Notes under the pieces: model-generated
What the model was told of the DNA's origin: nothing
The model's database searches: none
Seen by the model: the letters and a program-made list of their open reading frames with translations, nothing else
Shown: positions 43,414-56,788 of the stretch, in pieces
Layout of the letters: each line of letters starts with the position of its first letter
How positions within the stretch are numbered: position 1 is the stretch's first letter
Made by a program: the position numbers and the translations under genes
Assembly: GCA_037962975.1 (NCBI GenBank)
Contig: CM075670.1
Location: 78,929,501-78,993,500 of the forward strand
Source of the DNA: Clitoria ternatea
Taxonomy: Eukaryota > Streptophyta > Magnoliopsida > Fabales > Fabaceae
Direction: 5' to 3'
Length of the DNA: 64,000 bases

Positions 43414-45367
43414 TGACAGGGCCCGCAAGCGCACGGGTTATGTCGCGTAATATAAAAGATTATCGTCTCCACAGGGACTGTGTTGAAAGTACCAACATAT
43501 TGAAATTTAATTATCCACACAATTGATTTTTAATTTTTTTTTGTAAAATAAAACACAAATTAAAAATAAATTTAGAAACAAAATTTACTTGACACTTAAA
43601 AATCAGAGTTGAGAGTATCTTGGGATTTCGGGGGATCAAGACTCTATTTTATGTTAATGAATTTTAACTTTTCATAAATAAGAATCAAATTAAGTTTTCC
43701 AAGGCGGATTTTCCTTAAGCTAATTAATATGTTCCTCTCGGAATCCTATTAATGTACCTAACCTATGGAAAGCACTGCTTAATCCTTAGAAAAGGCCCAT
43801 TATCGTTTTGTGAAAATCCCTTATTTATTCCCCAAAAGATTTTGATTACTTTCACGGTTTTACCGAGGTCACAAAAAGTATTTCAAAACCTTAGGCTTAG
43901 TTCAAAGACTTTCCAGTAACAATAAATCTCTCGATTCTATTAATTGCTTAAACTTACTAATATACCCGCAAGTATAAAGTTTTATCACTTAGGTTCTTGT
44001 TAGGAATCACTAAGAGCATTGAGCATTTTTTGAACTAAATGGAAAACAAAAATTTATTTAATTCAAAGTCAAAATAACATTAACATAAAATATTATCACG
44101 CCCTCTTCATCCCAAGATAATTAATTTAGTTACTCATGAAATAATTCAAATTCATATACATGATGGAAAAGTAAAACATACAAGACATGGTAAAAATAAA
44201 GACTTATGGGTTTCTCCAAAAGCTCAAAATAATTTTACCATTGTATTTCCTTGTTGCAATATTCCTCCACAAATTACAAATTAGAACACTCAATTTCACA
44301 ATCCTCACAATTCTTACACAAAATAAAATAAAGAAAAAGAAAATAAAAAGAGAAAGAAATGGAACAGAGAAGAAAACGAAGGAAAATAAAAGAAAGGAAC
44401 AAAGTGAATGAATGAGAACTGGATATCAAAGCGACGCTGTAATGGCTGTGGAGTTATGGAGCCGGTGTGCAAATCGTTGAATGGACGGAGTAAGAGAATG
44501 GAGCAGAGTTTTTGACTCCAAAGAAGGCTTCAGACATCCCCTCTTTTTTCCTTTTTCATTGAGGTATTTATAGAAATCTGGACGTCAATAATCATGGGGA
44601 ACGGCGGCTAGTGGGACTTCTTTATTATTTTCTCTTTTGTCTTGTTGTCAGCCGCCCCACAAGATCAACAAATCAATTTGGATGGTGCGTTGGTGTGTGA
44701 TGGAGAAACAGCCTGGACCTCGACAACCATAGGGAACGGCGGCTAGTGGGAATTCTTTATTATTTTCTCTTTTGTCTTGTTGTTAGCCGTCCCCTCATAA
44801 TTCAAGGATCCACTTGGATAGTGGGAATCCAAGTCAGCATGGGTAAACGGTGGAAATATGGAACCGGCGTTCTCCTTATGACTCGGATTAGTGCCTCAGC
44901 CAGTATCCATCCTCAATGGGAATTAATCCGAGAGGAACAGGTGCTCTCATATATAAAAGGCCGAGTGAAAGCTTGAATTCAAAGATTATTGACTCGATAA
45001 TTTCTTTCCGAGGAGCATTCATCAGGACCTCTGTTCATTTGGAATTACTTCACTCGGTGTTGCTTTGCTCGGAACTTGTCACTGCTTGAAGCACTCATTC
45101 GAATTTGCTTCAATCGGAGGTGCTTTGCTCGGAACTTGTTTCTGTTTGAAGCACTCGACCGGAATTGCTTCACTAATTGAAATAGTCATTCGGAATTGTT
45201 TCAAAAGTGACTCACTCAAAGATCATTTGCTCGGAGGTGCTTCTACTTGAAGCACTCGTTCAGACCCTCTTCTCTCACATGTGACCCACTCAGGAATGTC
45301 TCATTTGGGAAGTCTTCATTTAAAATTGATTCAATCGGCACCTCCAAAATGTTTCACTCAGCTATGT
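43414..45367 (-). repeat. G3 5' LTR, outer end missing
   Basis: Begins TGACAGGGCCC. Minus-strand TATA box at about 44563-44577. Similarity to the left LTR stops at GCTATGTCT (45367), where C3 LTR sequence takes over. Confidence 0.85.
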
Positions 45368-46219
45368 CTTGTGCAATTAATAAATTCATTCAGCATGGTA
45401 CCTTTGCATTAAAGAAGAACCAGCGTGAGGTAGTGGAGCAAGTAACAGCAAGGTGGAGCAGGAATATTTCAGTGTCTGTTGGTAGCAGCTTGGACAAGCA
45501 TGGTTTCTTTTCTTTCTTAATTTCCTTTGTCATGGTGGATCATGGAATGTGCAATTATAAAATCAAAGTGCAGCATGGTGATTGCAGGAAGATGTTGGCA
45601 TTTGAATTTCTGAGATTCCATGGCTTTAAATTTGAGTTTCCAGAACGCGTTTGCACTTAATGAATCCATTCGTTTTCAAAGGAATCGATTCATCCTTCAA
45701 AAATGAAGTTCCTGGGCAAGTTTTAAATGTGTGAATCGATTCATGTATATAAGGAATCGATTCATGCTTCCAAAATGCACTTCCTGGGCCATTCAAACCA
45801 TGTGAATCAATTCACACATAGAGGGAATCGATTCATGCTATGCAAAATTCATTTCTAGGCCTTCCTTCAGGTGGGAATCGATTCATGTGGCCATGTGTTG
45901 CTTCATGAATCGATTCATGCATTTGTTGCATGACTTTTTGCGCTTTGTTTTACCCGTTTGGATATTTGATTGCATGTGATTTGTTTCCTTTGATTCATGG
46001 CACTTTAGTTGATCATTTTTCACTTGATCTAGACCTCTTTAAAATCCTTTAACATGAGTCCTTGATGTTCATCAATCCTTATGCATTTAACTTTGGAATT
46101 CTTGATCCGTTAAAGCTTGATCTTCATGAATTGCTTCTAATTGATCGCTTTACACAACATCCTTAATATATCTTCATTTGTTATATCATTATCAAAACCT
46201 ATATCAACATATAAATACA
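45368..46219 (-). repeat. C3 5' LTR fragment
   Basis: 45750-46219 matches 32920-33386; the first about 290 bp has no counterpart in the left LTR. GAATCGATTC palindromes lie at 45665-45925, including pairs 20-21 bp apart. Ends AAATACA. Confidence 0.8.
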
Positions 46220-46807
46220 GGAATCTGAAGATGTATATCTTGCTCAAAGCAAGCTTATGACTCAAGCTTTGGAAAAATTAAGTGTACAAATTTCTAAACT
46301 CCAAAAACCGAGTCAAGTTTATATGCTTAATTGTGATTTCTATGGTGGTGACCATGAAAATGGGACATGTGATTCCAATGGCCAAACTAAATAAGCTAAT
46401 TATATGGGCCAAAAATTTCAAAGGAATTACCTTTCTAATTCCTTTAATCCTAACTACAGGAACCATCCTAATTTTTCATGGCAAAAAGGCCCTCATTTAA
46501 ATTAGAACATGCCACAAGGCCAATCACCATAGCAAACCGCAATTAAATCATAATTTCCACCTCCATCTGTTAAGAAAAAATCTGAATTTGAGAGTGTGCT
46601 CTCTCAATTCATTCAAGACACTCAAGCTAGTTTCAAAAACCAAGAATCATCCATCTGAAACTTAAAAATTCAAGTTGGACAGTTATCTAAACAATTAGCT
46701 GAGAGACAAACTGGAAACTTCCTGGGAGATACTGAGGTAAATCCCAAGGAACATTGTAAAGCAATAATGACAAGGAGTGGGAAGGCCTTGGTTGACCCTA
46801 CTCCAAG
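46220..46807 (+). pseudogene. gag: G2 gag, third part
   Basis: Continues gag: KLSVQISKLQ, a degraded zinc-knuckle region (NCDFYGGDHENGTC), FNPNYRNHPNFSW, FIQDTQASFKNQESSI, QLSKQLAERQTGNFLGDTE and AIMTRSGK, the Athila phrase just before the protease. Several stops. S3 interrupts it at 46808. Confidence 0.85.
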
Positions 46808-49800
46808 TGAAACATCCTTACCTAATTAAAACCCAAACCGAGACTAGGGAAATTTTTCCCAAAATTCACCATGCAGTCGGGTAAAAATAAAATAGCATAA
46901 AGGCAAGGGAAAGCAAATACCGACCAAATTTGGAACGTATGGAATAGGAGGAAATTAAAGGCCATACACACAGCAAACAGCGGAAGACACAGCTTAAGCG
47001 AGCCCAAACAGTATTCACTCACTCAAGCGAGGTCCAACGTCGCTTGGGCGAGACAGCCCATCTCGCTTGGGCGAACACCCATTCGCTCAAGCGAAACCAA
47101 CCAGAAACCTTCCATCCATTCACACCCGCTGGAGCGAATACCTTGTTCGCTGAGGCGAGTAACTCCACTCGATATTCCTTCACTCGGATTCGGGACCACG
47201 TCCACTCGGGAACTGTCCCCATAGCGTCATGCTTCACTCGGCAATTCATACTTAGCCCAATACTTAGTTTATTCAAGAAGCCTACACACATACTTCATTC
47301 AGAAGCGTCATAATCTCCACTCGGGAAATGATTACCAAGATCACTCCACTCGAAGTCCATAAGCTTTCCTCACCCAGAGTATTTCCCCAGTCCAATACCC
47401 CTCGGTATAATTCAACCACAATTTACTCGGAATACCACATCCATTTTGCACTCGGCATAATTTGATCTTCCACACTCGGAGATCACATAATCTCTCGGCT
47501 ATAAACCACTCGGTCACTTCTTAACTATTCATCACTCGGGTAATACATTAACCCATTTCCACTAGGAGAAATCCACCAAGTTAAGTCACTCGGACTTATT
47601 CAATACTTAGCCACTCGGAATATATATATAGCCACATTCAGTCGGAAGAGGACTCCCTAAAAATGCCTCAACCCGAACCATCACAACCCCCTTCCCTCAG
47701 AAGAGGTTCACACCGGATTCCCCACTCGGGAATATCCAAACCCTTCCCCAATCGGGGTTTTACTCATACTTTTACTCGGTAATATATGGACTGACCTTCC
47801 CTCGGAAGTAGCCCACTCGGGTACATCTTACCCGAATCCATCATATGCCTTTATCGCTTGGAAAAGGCCACACAGGCAATCGCCTCACTCGGCAATGGCT
47901 CTCCCAACAATATTCCACTCGGAATTCATTAACTTAACATCATTCTCTCAGCACCACATGATGAATAATTCAGGTAACATCAAAACAATGTAAAATATAT
48001 ATATATATATATAATGTATACATGTCCACAATCCTCATAGTTAACCCATATAATTAAATCCGTTCGGATTACAAGAGAGCCGGCCAAGGCTTTAACATAT
48101 TTATTTACAATATATAAATACAATACGCACTCCAACATTTTGAGTGCCCAACACTCAGACTTGAGGGCATCTCCTCATTCCCAGTCCAACCTGCGTACAC
48201 TGAAAAATGGTGTAGGGGTGAGCTTTTACATATTAAATGACAGTTATTGACTCGGATTAATCTACGAATCCTTAACCATGCAATAACATATATCATCAAT
48301 CAAACATACACACTGCCATTTAACATGGACATTCACATAACATCTTCCGATCGGGATTTTACTCATTTCACTCGGCTATAATTCACAACATCCTTAATAA
48401 CAATGTATCATCCAATCGGATTCCACGCCAAATCTATTCCAATCAATATCAGTAATGCTTAAACTCCGAGCCTCGCTCAAGGAGAGTGCCTGAGCCCCGC
48501 TCAAAGGTCTTAATCATATCCTCATACATTTTCATCTGATTGCTGATTCAACAATAAGCGTCCAACGCTTCATGCTCCAAGCATTTCCAATGGCGAATCG
48601 GATACATACGGTCTCATTCATCAGACATCTAACGCCAATGCACTCGGCATTGCCTTGAGTCTAACTCAAGGTCTTTCATCAAGCTTCCAACGCTTAGTGC
48701 ACTCGGTACTGCCTCGAGTCCAACCTGAGGTCTTTCATTATATTTAACACGTATTCATCCGATTGCCAACTCTGTATTAAGCGTCCAACGTTATATGCAC
48801 TCGGCATTCCCAATGGTGAATCAGATGATCCATATCTCATGCACTCGGCAATCACAATGCCATCCACTCGGATTATCCTTACAACAAGCATTTCATGCTT
48901 TCTCATATAACATTGCACTCAGAAATCAACACTAGTAAGCATTTCATGCTATTCCATATAAAATTCCACTCGGCATTAACATAGCCGTCCCCATCCTATG
49001 CACTCAGCATTCGCATATTCAATGTCAAGCATCACATGCATTTAAACACACCATCACACACGGGGACCAGTAAAAGACCACACAAATGCACTCAGCATTC
49101 ATAATATGTATCTCATACATTTAACATAACCACAACATGCATCATACATCATATGGACGGAAATCATACACCACACGATAATAATCATCACACATCCAGG
49201 CTTAAATCAAACAACATACAATCACAAAACAAACACAACACATCACTGTGTATTAGTTTCAAACCCGTCCATAAACCATACATTTGAGATACAATAGCCC
49301 CCCTTACCTGGAATGAAGATCCAGAAGCTCCTTGAGCTTGCAAAACCGACCAACTGCTCCTTGGTCAGATGTTCTCAACAGAACGACCCAACTGTTGTAC
49401 TCTACACAGCTTTGGAGGAGCACCGAGCCACTCTACCACACGATCATCTCTCCTCCATGACATTCCATGCTCTCCTTGCAAGACAGTGGAGAGTCCCATG
49501 TCTCCAAGGCACAACACAGTCCTCGCGTAACCCAGTGGAGAACTCCAAACGCTGTTCCACCCTCGAATAGCCCAGTTCTCACCAACAATGGAGGACCCCA
49601 TGCTTTCATGTAACACAACCATCAACATTCAAGCAAAATAGAGAAGGATCCTAGCCCCCACAACACATAGCACCATGCTATTTCTCTCCCACAGCCACGC
49701 TGTTCCACATCGCATTCCACTTCCCACTCAGGCTCTACTCAGCGTACGAGTGAAAGAAGAAGATGAAGGAGAAGATGAATGGCGAAGAAGATGAAGAGAC

Positions 49801-50113
49801 CACAGGAACTCGAGAGAGAAGAGAGGAGTGTTTCCTCCTTGTACCAAAGTGTAATAAGCAAGGAGTGGTTGGAAAATGAGAAGCCAAGCCCTTATCTCTT
49901 TCTGTCGTGACAGCCCTCTCCCATCAGCCATCACATCACCATTAAGACCACTCCTATCAACGTGCCAAAGAGAGAGAACCGAAGCTCTCTAAAGCCACCA
50001 AGGGCACACGAGTCATTCATGGCATTATTATTAATATTATTATTAAATCAATCAATTTTCTTAATCATATAATTAACCTTAATTGGTAATTAAATTTAAA
50101 CCAGGATGTTACA
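46808..50113 (-). mobile_element. S3: large solo LTR (3306 bp)
   Basis: Perfect CCAAG duplications (46803-46807 and 50114-50118). The minus strand starts TGTAACATCC and the far end reads GGATGTTTCA. Contains TCGCTCAAGCGA words (46990-47160), a CACTCGG-rich stretch (47165-48990) and an (AT)n run. No coding domain. Related in end sequence and internal words to S2. Confidence 0.85.
47019..47160. repeat. TCGCTCAAGCGA words in S3
   Basis: TCACTCAAGCGA, two TCGCTTGGGCGA, TCGCTCAAGCGA, then CCGCTGGAGCGA and TCGCTGAGGCGA. Most consecutive starts are 20-21 bp apart. Confidence 0.8.
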
Positions 50114-50118
50114 CCAAG

Positions 50119-51200
50119 TCCAAGCAAAATAGAAAAAGAAAAAGAAAGTGAGGAAGGACAAAAAAATTAAAATGGAAAAGAGAAAGAATTAGAAACAGAA
50201 AAATAAGTCCTTCTAAATAAAAAAAGAAAATAGATATTGAATTGGAGGGGGATTCTAAGCTAACTCCTGAAACGTTAAAACATGCTCTCTTTCCTCAAAG
50301 GTTTAAAAAACAAATTTAAGAACAGAAGTTTGCTAAGTTCCTAGATGTGTTCAAAAAGCTCCATATAAACATCCCTTTTGTTGAGGCATTGCAAGAAATG
50401 CCATCTTATGCAAAATTAATAAAAGATTTGTTATCTAAAAAGAGAAAACTAAAAGGTGATGAAATGATTGGTCTTACTCAAGAGTGTAGTGCAATCATTC
50501 AAAAGAAAATACCTCAAAAGTTAGAAGATCTAGGCTCTTTCACAATACCTTGTGCAATAGGGGATGTTCATGTAGGTAGTGCTCTCTGTGATCTAGGAGC
50601 TAGTATAAATCTAATGCCCCTATCTTTGATGAGGAAATTAGGAATTAGTGACCTGCAACTAACTCGTATGCCTTTGTAGTTGGCTGATAGGTCTATCAAA
50701 TACCCTCATGGCATGCTAGAAGATCTTTTAGTTAAGATTGATAAATTCATCTTCCCAGCAGACTTTGTAATGTTAAATATGCAGGCTGGTAGAGACATTC
50801 CCCTAATCTTAGGGAGGACATTCTTAGCAACTGGTAGAGCTCTCATTGATGTGAAAAAGGAAAGCTCATGCAAAGAGTGCAAGAGGAACAAGTCACATTT
50901 CATGTCTTCAATGCCATGAAACATCTAGCTGAGAGGATAGATTATTTCATGCTTGAAGAGATTTCAGACTATAAGACTTCTAAGCTTTTAAAAGCTGAAG
51001 AGGATGAGTTCAATTTCAATGATGAGGAGTGGAATGACTCTAAAATTAAAATGTTGAATCTGCTTGAGAAGGAAGAAAGAGGGGAAGAAATTAATGAACA
51101 AAAAAAATTAAAAAAAGACTTTGATGAGAAGAGAAATGAGATCATAGAAGAGAAATATGAACTTAAGCCTCTGCCTTCTCATTTAAGATATGTTTTTTAG
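50119..51200 (+). pseudogene. G2 protease region
   Basis: After S3 the sequence resumes with Lys/Glu-rich low-complexity residues, then FKKLHINIPFVEALQEMPSYAKLIKDLL, protease active site LCDLGASINLMPLS, and ILGRTFLATGRALIDV. A TAG at 50677-50679 and a frameshift near 50870 break it. The following linker (50868-51200) ends YELKPLPSHLRYVF. Confidence 0.88.
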
Positions 51201-52231
51201 GAGAAAATGAATCACATCAAGTGATCATTAGTGTTGATTTGAATGATAAGGATGTTGACAGATTGATAACGGTTTTGCTTGAAAATAAATCTGGCATTTG
51301 TTGGAACATCTCTGATTTGAAGGGGATTAGTCCATCATTTTGTATGCATAAAATTTTGATGGAAGAGGATTGTTCCCCTGTTGTTCAGCCACAAAGAAGG
51401 CTTAACCCCATCTTAAAAGAGGCCGTAAGGAAGGAAATGGTCAAGCTCCTTGATATATGGATCATATATCTGATCTCAGACGTCGCTTGGATCAATCCAG
51501 TCCAAGTGATGCCTAAGAAAGGAGGTATAACTGTAGTTAAAAATGAAAATGGTGAAGTCATTTCAACTAGGCCTACCATAGGATGGTGAATCTGTATAGA
51601 CTATAAGCGGTTGAATGATTCAACCAGGAAAGACCATTTCCCCTTACCTTTTGTTGATCAAATGCTAGAAATATTATGTAGGCATGAATTTTATTACTTC
51701 CTTGATGGCTACTCTAGATACAACCAAATTGTGGTTGATCCAAAGGATCAAGAGAAGACTATTTTTACCTGCCCATATGGTATATTTTCATAGGCACATG
51801 CCCTTTGGGCTGTGCAATGCGCCAGCCACCTTCCAAAGGTGCATGCTGGCCTATTTGGTGAAATGGTGGAGAAGTTAATTAAGGTCTTCATGGATGACTT
51901 CTCCGTGTTTGGTGATAGCTATGATGCTTATCTCAACAACTTAGCTAAAGTACTTAAGAGATGCCAAGAAATGAACCTCATTTTCAATTGGGAAAAGTGC
52001 TATTTTATGGTAAAAGGGGGGATCGTTCTTGGCAATAAAATCTTTGTTAATGGTATAGCAGTAGATAAAGAAAAAATAGAAATGATAGAGTAATTTCCTC
52101 TTCCTACCAATGTGAAATGAGTGAGGAGTTTTCTAGGTTGTGTTGGATTTTACATAGGTTTATAAAAGATTTTTCTAAGGTTGCAAAGCCATTGACTGAT
52201 TTGTTAGTGAAGGATATTCCTTTTATTTTTA
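51201..52231 (+). pseudogene. G2 reverse transcriptase
   Basis: Recognisable RT blocks: SPVVQPQRRLNPILKEAVRKE, VMPKKGGITVV, CIDYKRLNDSTRKDHFPLPF, YYFLDGYSRYNQI, LCNAPATFQRCM, and active-site FMDDFSVFGDSYDAYL (about 51890). At least two stops and a frameshift near 51790. Confidence 0.9.
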
Positions 52232-53046
52232 ATGAATAATGTACTTTGGATTTTGCGAACCTTAAAACAAAAATTGACTACAGCCTCAATCCTTGTAGCA
52301 CCAGATTGGTCTTTACCATTTAAATTGATGTGTGATGCAAGTGATTTTGCTGTTGGGGCTGTGTTGGGTCAAAAAAAGGATAAGTTAACTCATGTCATTT
52401 ATTATGCAAGTAAGGTTTTAAATGAAAATCAAATTTATTACACCACCACTAAAAAAGAAATACTTGTTATGGTGTATGCATTTGATAAGTTTGGGGCATA
52501 CTTGATTGGTGCCAAAGTTATTTTTTACACAGACCATTCAGCACTCAAGTACTTACTTGCTAAGAAAGAGTCAAAACCAAGGCTGATTAGATGGGTTCTC
52601 TTATTATAATAGTTTGATTTAGAAATTAGAGATAAGAAGGGAATAAAGAACTTAGTGGTTGATCAGTTATCTCGTCTGGAAGGAGATTCTGAAAATATTT
52701 TGATTAAAGAGGAATTTCCAGACGAGAGTTTGATGATAGTTGCATGAGGTCCATGGTTTGTTGGCATGGCCAATTTCAAAAGTGCAACTATTGTGCCTGA
52801 AGGGTGGACATCCCAAATAAAGAAAAAATTCTTTCATGACGGTAAAAGCTTTCTTTGGGAGGATCTATTCTTATATAAGATAGTGTTAATGGAGTCATCA
52901 AGAAGTGTGTACCTGAATATGAACAAGAAAAACTTCTTTGGCACTTTCATGACTCCTTATATGGAGGGCACCATGGTTCTTCAAGAACCGCTGCCAAGGT
53001 GCTTCAAAATGGCTTTTATTGACCAACAATTTTTCAGGATGTCAAG
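52232..53046 (+). pseudogene. G2 RNase H and integrase start
   Basis: RNase H motifs LMCDASDFAVGAVLGQ, YYTTTKKEILVMVYA, YTDHSALKYLLAKKES, then VVDQLSRLEG and the integrase zinc-finger side (SKSFLWEDLFLYKI region, ending in FQDVK at S4). Confidence 0.88.
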
Positions 53047-56000
53047 TGTAACACCCTAAATTTTTAAAATCAAGGATTAATTAAGGAAATAAATATTAAA
53101 TAGAGGTATGTGGGTTATTTAACATCCCAAAATATTGGAAATAATTAAATTAAGATTTTTGGGGACTACTCATAATTTATTAGAGTCGAATAAGCTAAAA
53201 ACTAGCCAATTAAAATAAGGGTGTCGGACCAAGTATCTCCGATTGAGATGACATTAGTCAGGGCTGTTAAGAATATTATTGGGAGTCCAAAGGCATATTT
53301 GGAATAATTTTTAGATAAAGTATTGAGCCTGAATGGAGGTCCTGTTTATCATAAAACGATGAACTTTAATGAGAAGGATTAAAAGAAAAATCAAAAACCC
53401 ATTCCTCTCTTCTTTTCGTTGGCTTGCTGACCCATTTGGTAAAGACACATCTTCTTCTTCTCCTTTTTCATTCCTTTCCACTTTTCTCCTTAAAAACCTA
53501 AGCTTAATGGTAACCCATTTCATTCCTCCATTTTCAATTCAAAAAGGTTGAAGGAAGCCATTGGAGCTTGGAGCTTTCTTCTTCCCCTTTATTTTCGTTT
53601 GCTCTCTCTCCTCTCTTTGATATCAATTTTTGTTTTTGGGGTAAGGTAAGCTTTCTCACCATTTTGTTTTGGTTTAATGTTATGTTTATAAGTTTTATGG
53701 CTTGGGAGAGCAATATATGAGTGAGGTATTTAATGGAAGCTTTAAATGTGAGAAACCTAAGGTGGGTTATCATAAATACAAGCTTTCATGGTAATAAATG
53801 ACGTATATGAATTTATGGTTGGAAGGAAATAAGGAGTTATGATGTATTTATGAATATTGTTGGGTTTTAGGTGAAACCCTAACTTGGAAATTTTGAGAAA
53901 ATAGTAAATGTGTGATGGATAATATGTTTGAGAGAAAATACATGATATTGAAGATATGGGTATTAATTGATAGAGCATTCTTATGAATGTTAGGCTATGG
54001 TTATTTGTAGCCTTTAAATATAATGTGTATGATTTGATGGGAAGGAATTCCCGAAACCTAACAAATAAGGAAAATGGTGTCTATAACATGTTTTGTACAT
54101 GTTATGAAATTGTAGATATAATAATGGTTAATTAGAGTTAAAGTTGTGTCTTGAATGGTTGATTAATTGGGATTTTACATGTATGTTAATGTAGGATCCA
54201 TTTCGAACGACGAGGCGGGTACGTCGTATCAATCGAAATTCTTCTCTTGAGGTAGAAGAGGGGTCTTTTTGTTCTAAATGCATAAATTGAATAGTATTTG
54301 ATTATCATAATGACAATATGCATGTTTGCCTTACTTGTAATGTTATGATGAAATGTAATGTTGTGTATGATGTTGGTGATGATGTTTGGCAACTTATATT
54401 TGTGCATTTAGAATATAAGAGGTGTGTTATATGGTGGTGTTAAATTGTTTGGCAAGTGTAAGCTTTGAATATGATGATTGTGATTACATCCACCATGAAT
54501 ATGGAATGAATGTGATTGATGATTGAAAGAGAAATTTATTGAAATACCACATTAAGACTTATTAATGACAACAATCAATGATAATGAATCCACTAAAAAC
54601 CTTATGGTGACTAAGATGTTGATGAGTGGCAAGTATAGGGTGCATAGAGTAAGAAATGCATATGATTGGCATTTACATCCATGGCATACTGCATAGCTGC
54701 CGGTGTTGGAATTTTAGGGGATTCCCCTAGTTGGCCCAGTGGGAAGGTGGCTCTGTGCACGAGCAATTAGTTATTTCCCCTATGACTCAGTGTGTAAGTC
54801 ACAAAGTTTCCCATGTTGTGTTATGGGGAGCCACATGTGGTTGACCCTTGTGGGGGGTGGCTCTTGATGAGCAGGTGTCCCCGGTGGTCCTTGGGATCAT
54901 AGCTACCATGATATAATTCATGGTTGGCCCGCAACACCACATGTTGATTATGTGTTACCACGGTCATGGTGAAAATGACCGGTGTTACAAAATGGGTGAT
55001 TTGGTTTGGTACGAGTAAAAGATTGGTGAAATGCATGCAATTTGATGATAAGTGTACACATTTTACTACTACAGTAGGGGTATGGTTAGATGATCATACT
55101 TGAATCCCACAATTAGTGTTTATTTCCTATAGTCAGATCTGCAAATTGTTGAAATACTACGTTGGGCATATGCATTCGCTTAAGAGCATTTGTATATAGC
55201 CAGGAAGTATGCCAAAGGTGATGAGATATGATGATGGTTGCATTGAGGATGAGAAAATGTATTATGACAACATAAAAGATGTGAATACCAAACAATAAAT
55301 TGAGTAAAATGATGAGGTGTGTAATAGTCTAATTTATTGAAAAACTTGATTATGTGTATGCTTATATACTTTGCTTAATCTAAAATGTGATTATGATATG
55401 TGAATGGTAGTACTATGATGATGAATAAGATGATGAATGATATGTGTATGCAAAGTATACATGTTTTAAAGCATTTGTACATAATCACATGGTATTCATA
55501 TTCATTCTTTTGGAATATATGACTCACTCTTCCATGTTGTCTACTTTTTGGACTTGTGATGCAAGACATCCATGGGTGGAGTGAATATTTTGAAGTATAT
55601 TTTAGTGAAGGAGGTAAATAGGTGTATAGGAAGCGCCTTGGCTGGTATATAGTTATTTTGTATGGTATATAATGTATACATGCCCAATTTTGTAATCTAG
55701 TCTGATGAATGAGGATTTTGGAGGTCATGTAGGAAAATGAGACCCTTGTATGTATGGCTTATTTTCATTAATAACCTTGATAAGGTATGAATGACAAATA
55801 TGATGTAAAATGCTGTTAGAATTGAGCGATGAATGACATATTTCTCAAGATGTTGTGTTTTATAAAGTATATAAGGTGCTAAGTTTGGTTGTGATAGGAT
55901 TCATGAATTAGAATGGAAGTTATTGAGTATGAATACTTGAAATAAGTTTTAAACACTTAATATGATGTATGTGATAGGTTCATTTTGATTAATTTTGCTT

Positions 56001-56783
56001 GGGATGAATTTTCATATGTTAGGTTGTGAGATTTTCATGTTTTCTACGCATGAACTGATAATCTCGCTCTACCGTGATGGATCCTCGCTCAAGCGAGAAT
56101 CCCCTGTATCAGTAGTATGGCCTCTGACCCAATCTTGCTCACGAGAGCTGGTGTCTCGCTCAAGCGAGATGTGTGAGTAACAGGTGGGTGCTTTCTGGAT
56201 GAATTTCACTCGGGTAGGTCTGGCCTCACTCGAGTAAAATGTGGGCAGTGAGGTTCTATCCCTTTCTCGCTCAAGAGAGCGTGCCTCACTCAAGCGAGCG
56301 AGCGTAGTGATGATTCTGGAGTGTTTTCGCTCATGCTCGCTGGCCTCGCCCAAGCGACCCATGTGGGTCTTGCTCAAGCAAGACAAGGACTTATTCAAGC
56401 GAGTTGCCCTATTCCCAGTTTCTTCATTTTTGCTGCTTGGCTTAATTTTCTTACTTGTTTTGGTACTCATACATTCTAGAAATATCATTTTTACTATGGA
56501 ATTGTATTATTAAGGTTTAACCAGTTGATGAGGCATCTTCTATCCTCCTCCTCACATATATTTTGATAACTCTTAAATTTTATCCAATCTTCTGCTTTTT
56601 CCTTTTGACGATCTCGAGTCCAATTGTCCAAGGAGCACTCTGGTACCTTTTCATATCTTCATATATGAGATAGGTTATTAAATGATCTGGGTTAATTACT
56701 TGACATTTTATATATATCAGATTCTTCTACTTATAATTATTTTTAAATCATGAAAAATTTACCCCCATTTTTGGGGCGTCTCA
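53047..56783 (+). mobile_element. S4: large solo LTR (3737 bp)
   Basis: Starts TGTAACACCC and ends GGGGCGTCTCA, with perfect TCAAG duplications (53042-53046 and 56784-56788). Removing it restores integrase codons across the junction. No coding domain. TCGCTCAAGCGA words at 56064-56405. Confidence 0.87.
56064..56405. repeat. TCGCTCAAGCGA words in S4
   Basis: Paired starts 56064/56085 and 56135/56156 are exactly 21 bp apart; a TCACTCGGG/TCACTCGAG pair at 56206/56226 is 20 bp apart. More follow to 56405. Confidence 0.82.
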
Positions 56784-56788
56784 TCAAG

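Larger units (their letters stand above)
33966..45367 (-). mobile_element. G3: Athila-like Ty3/gypsy element, both outer LTR ends missing
   Basis: Minus-strand element with primer site, gag, protease, RT, RNase H, integrase, 3' non-coding region and polypurine tract all in order. Each LTR keeps its inner end but lacks its outer end: about 857 bp is missing at the left edge and about 1531 bp at the right. The overlap between the two LTRs is about 1.1 kb, giving an inferred full LTR of about 3.5 kb. No target duplication is possible. Confidence 0.85.
32018..46219 (-). mobile_element. C3: copia element, gutted and occupied by G3
   Basis: Copia LTR at left (32018-33386), polypurine tracts and a little internal sequence (33387-33965), then G3, then a second LTR fragment (45368-46219). 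Flanks are GGAAG (32013-32017) and GGAAT (46220-46224), a duplication with one mismatch. Deleting the block makes G2 gag collinear again. No C3 coding sequence survives. The LTRs are related to the C2 LTR. Confidence 0.8.

Noticed and set aside
45247..45660. 137-codon ORF between G3 and C3
   Set aside because: It spans the G3/C3 LTR breakpoint, so the two halves come from different elements; the residues match nothing I recognise.
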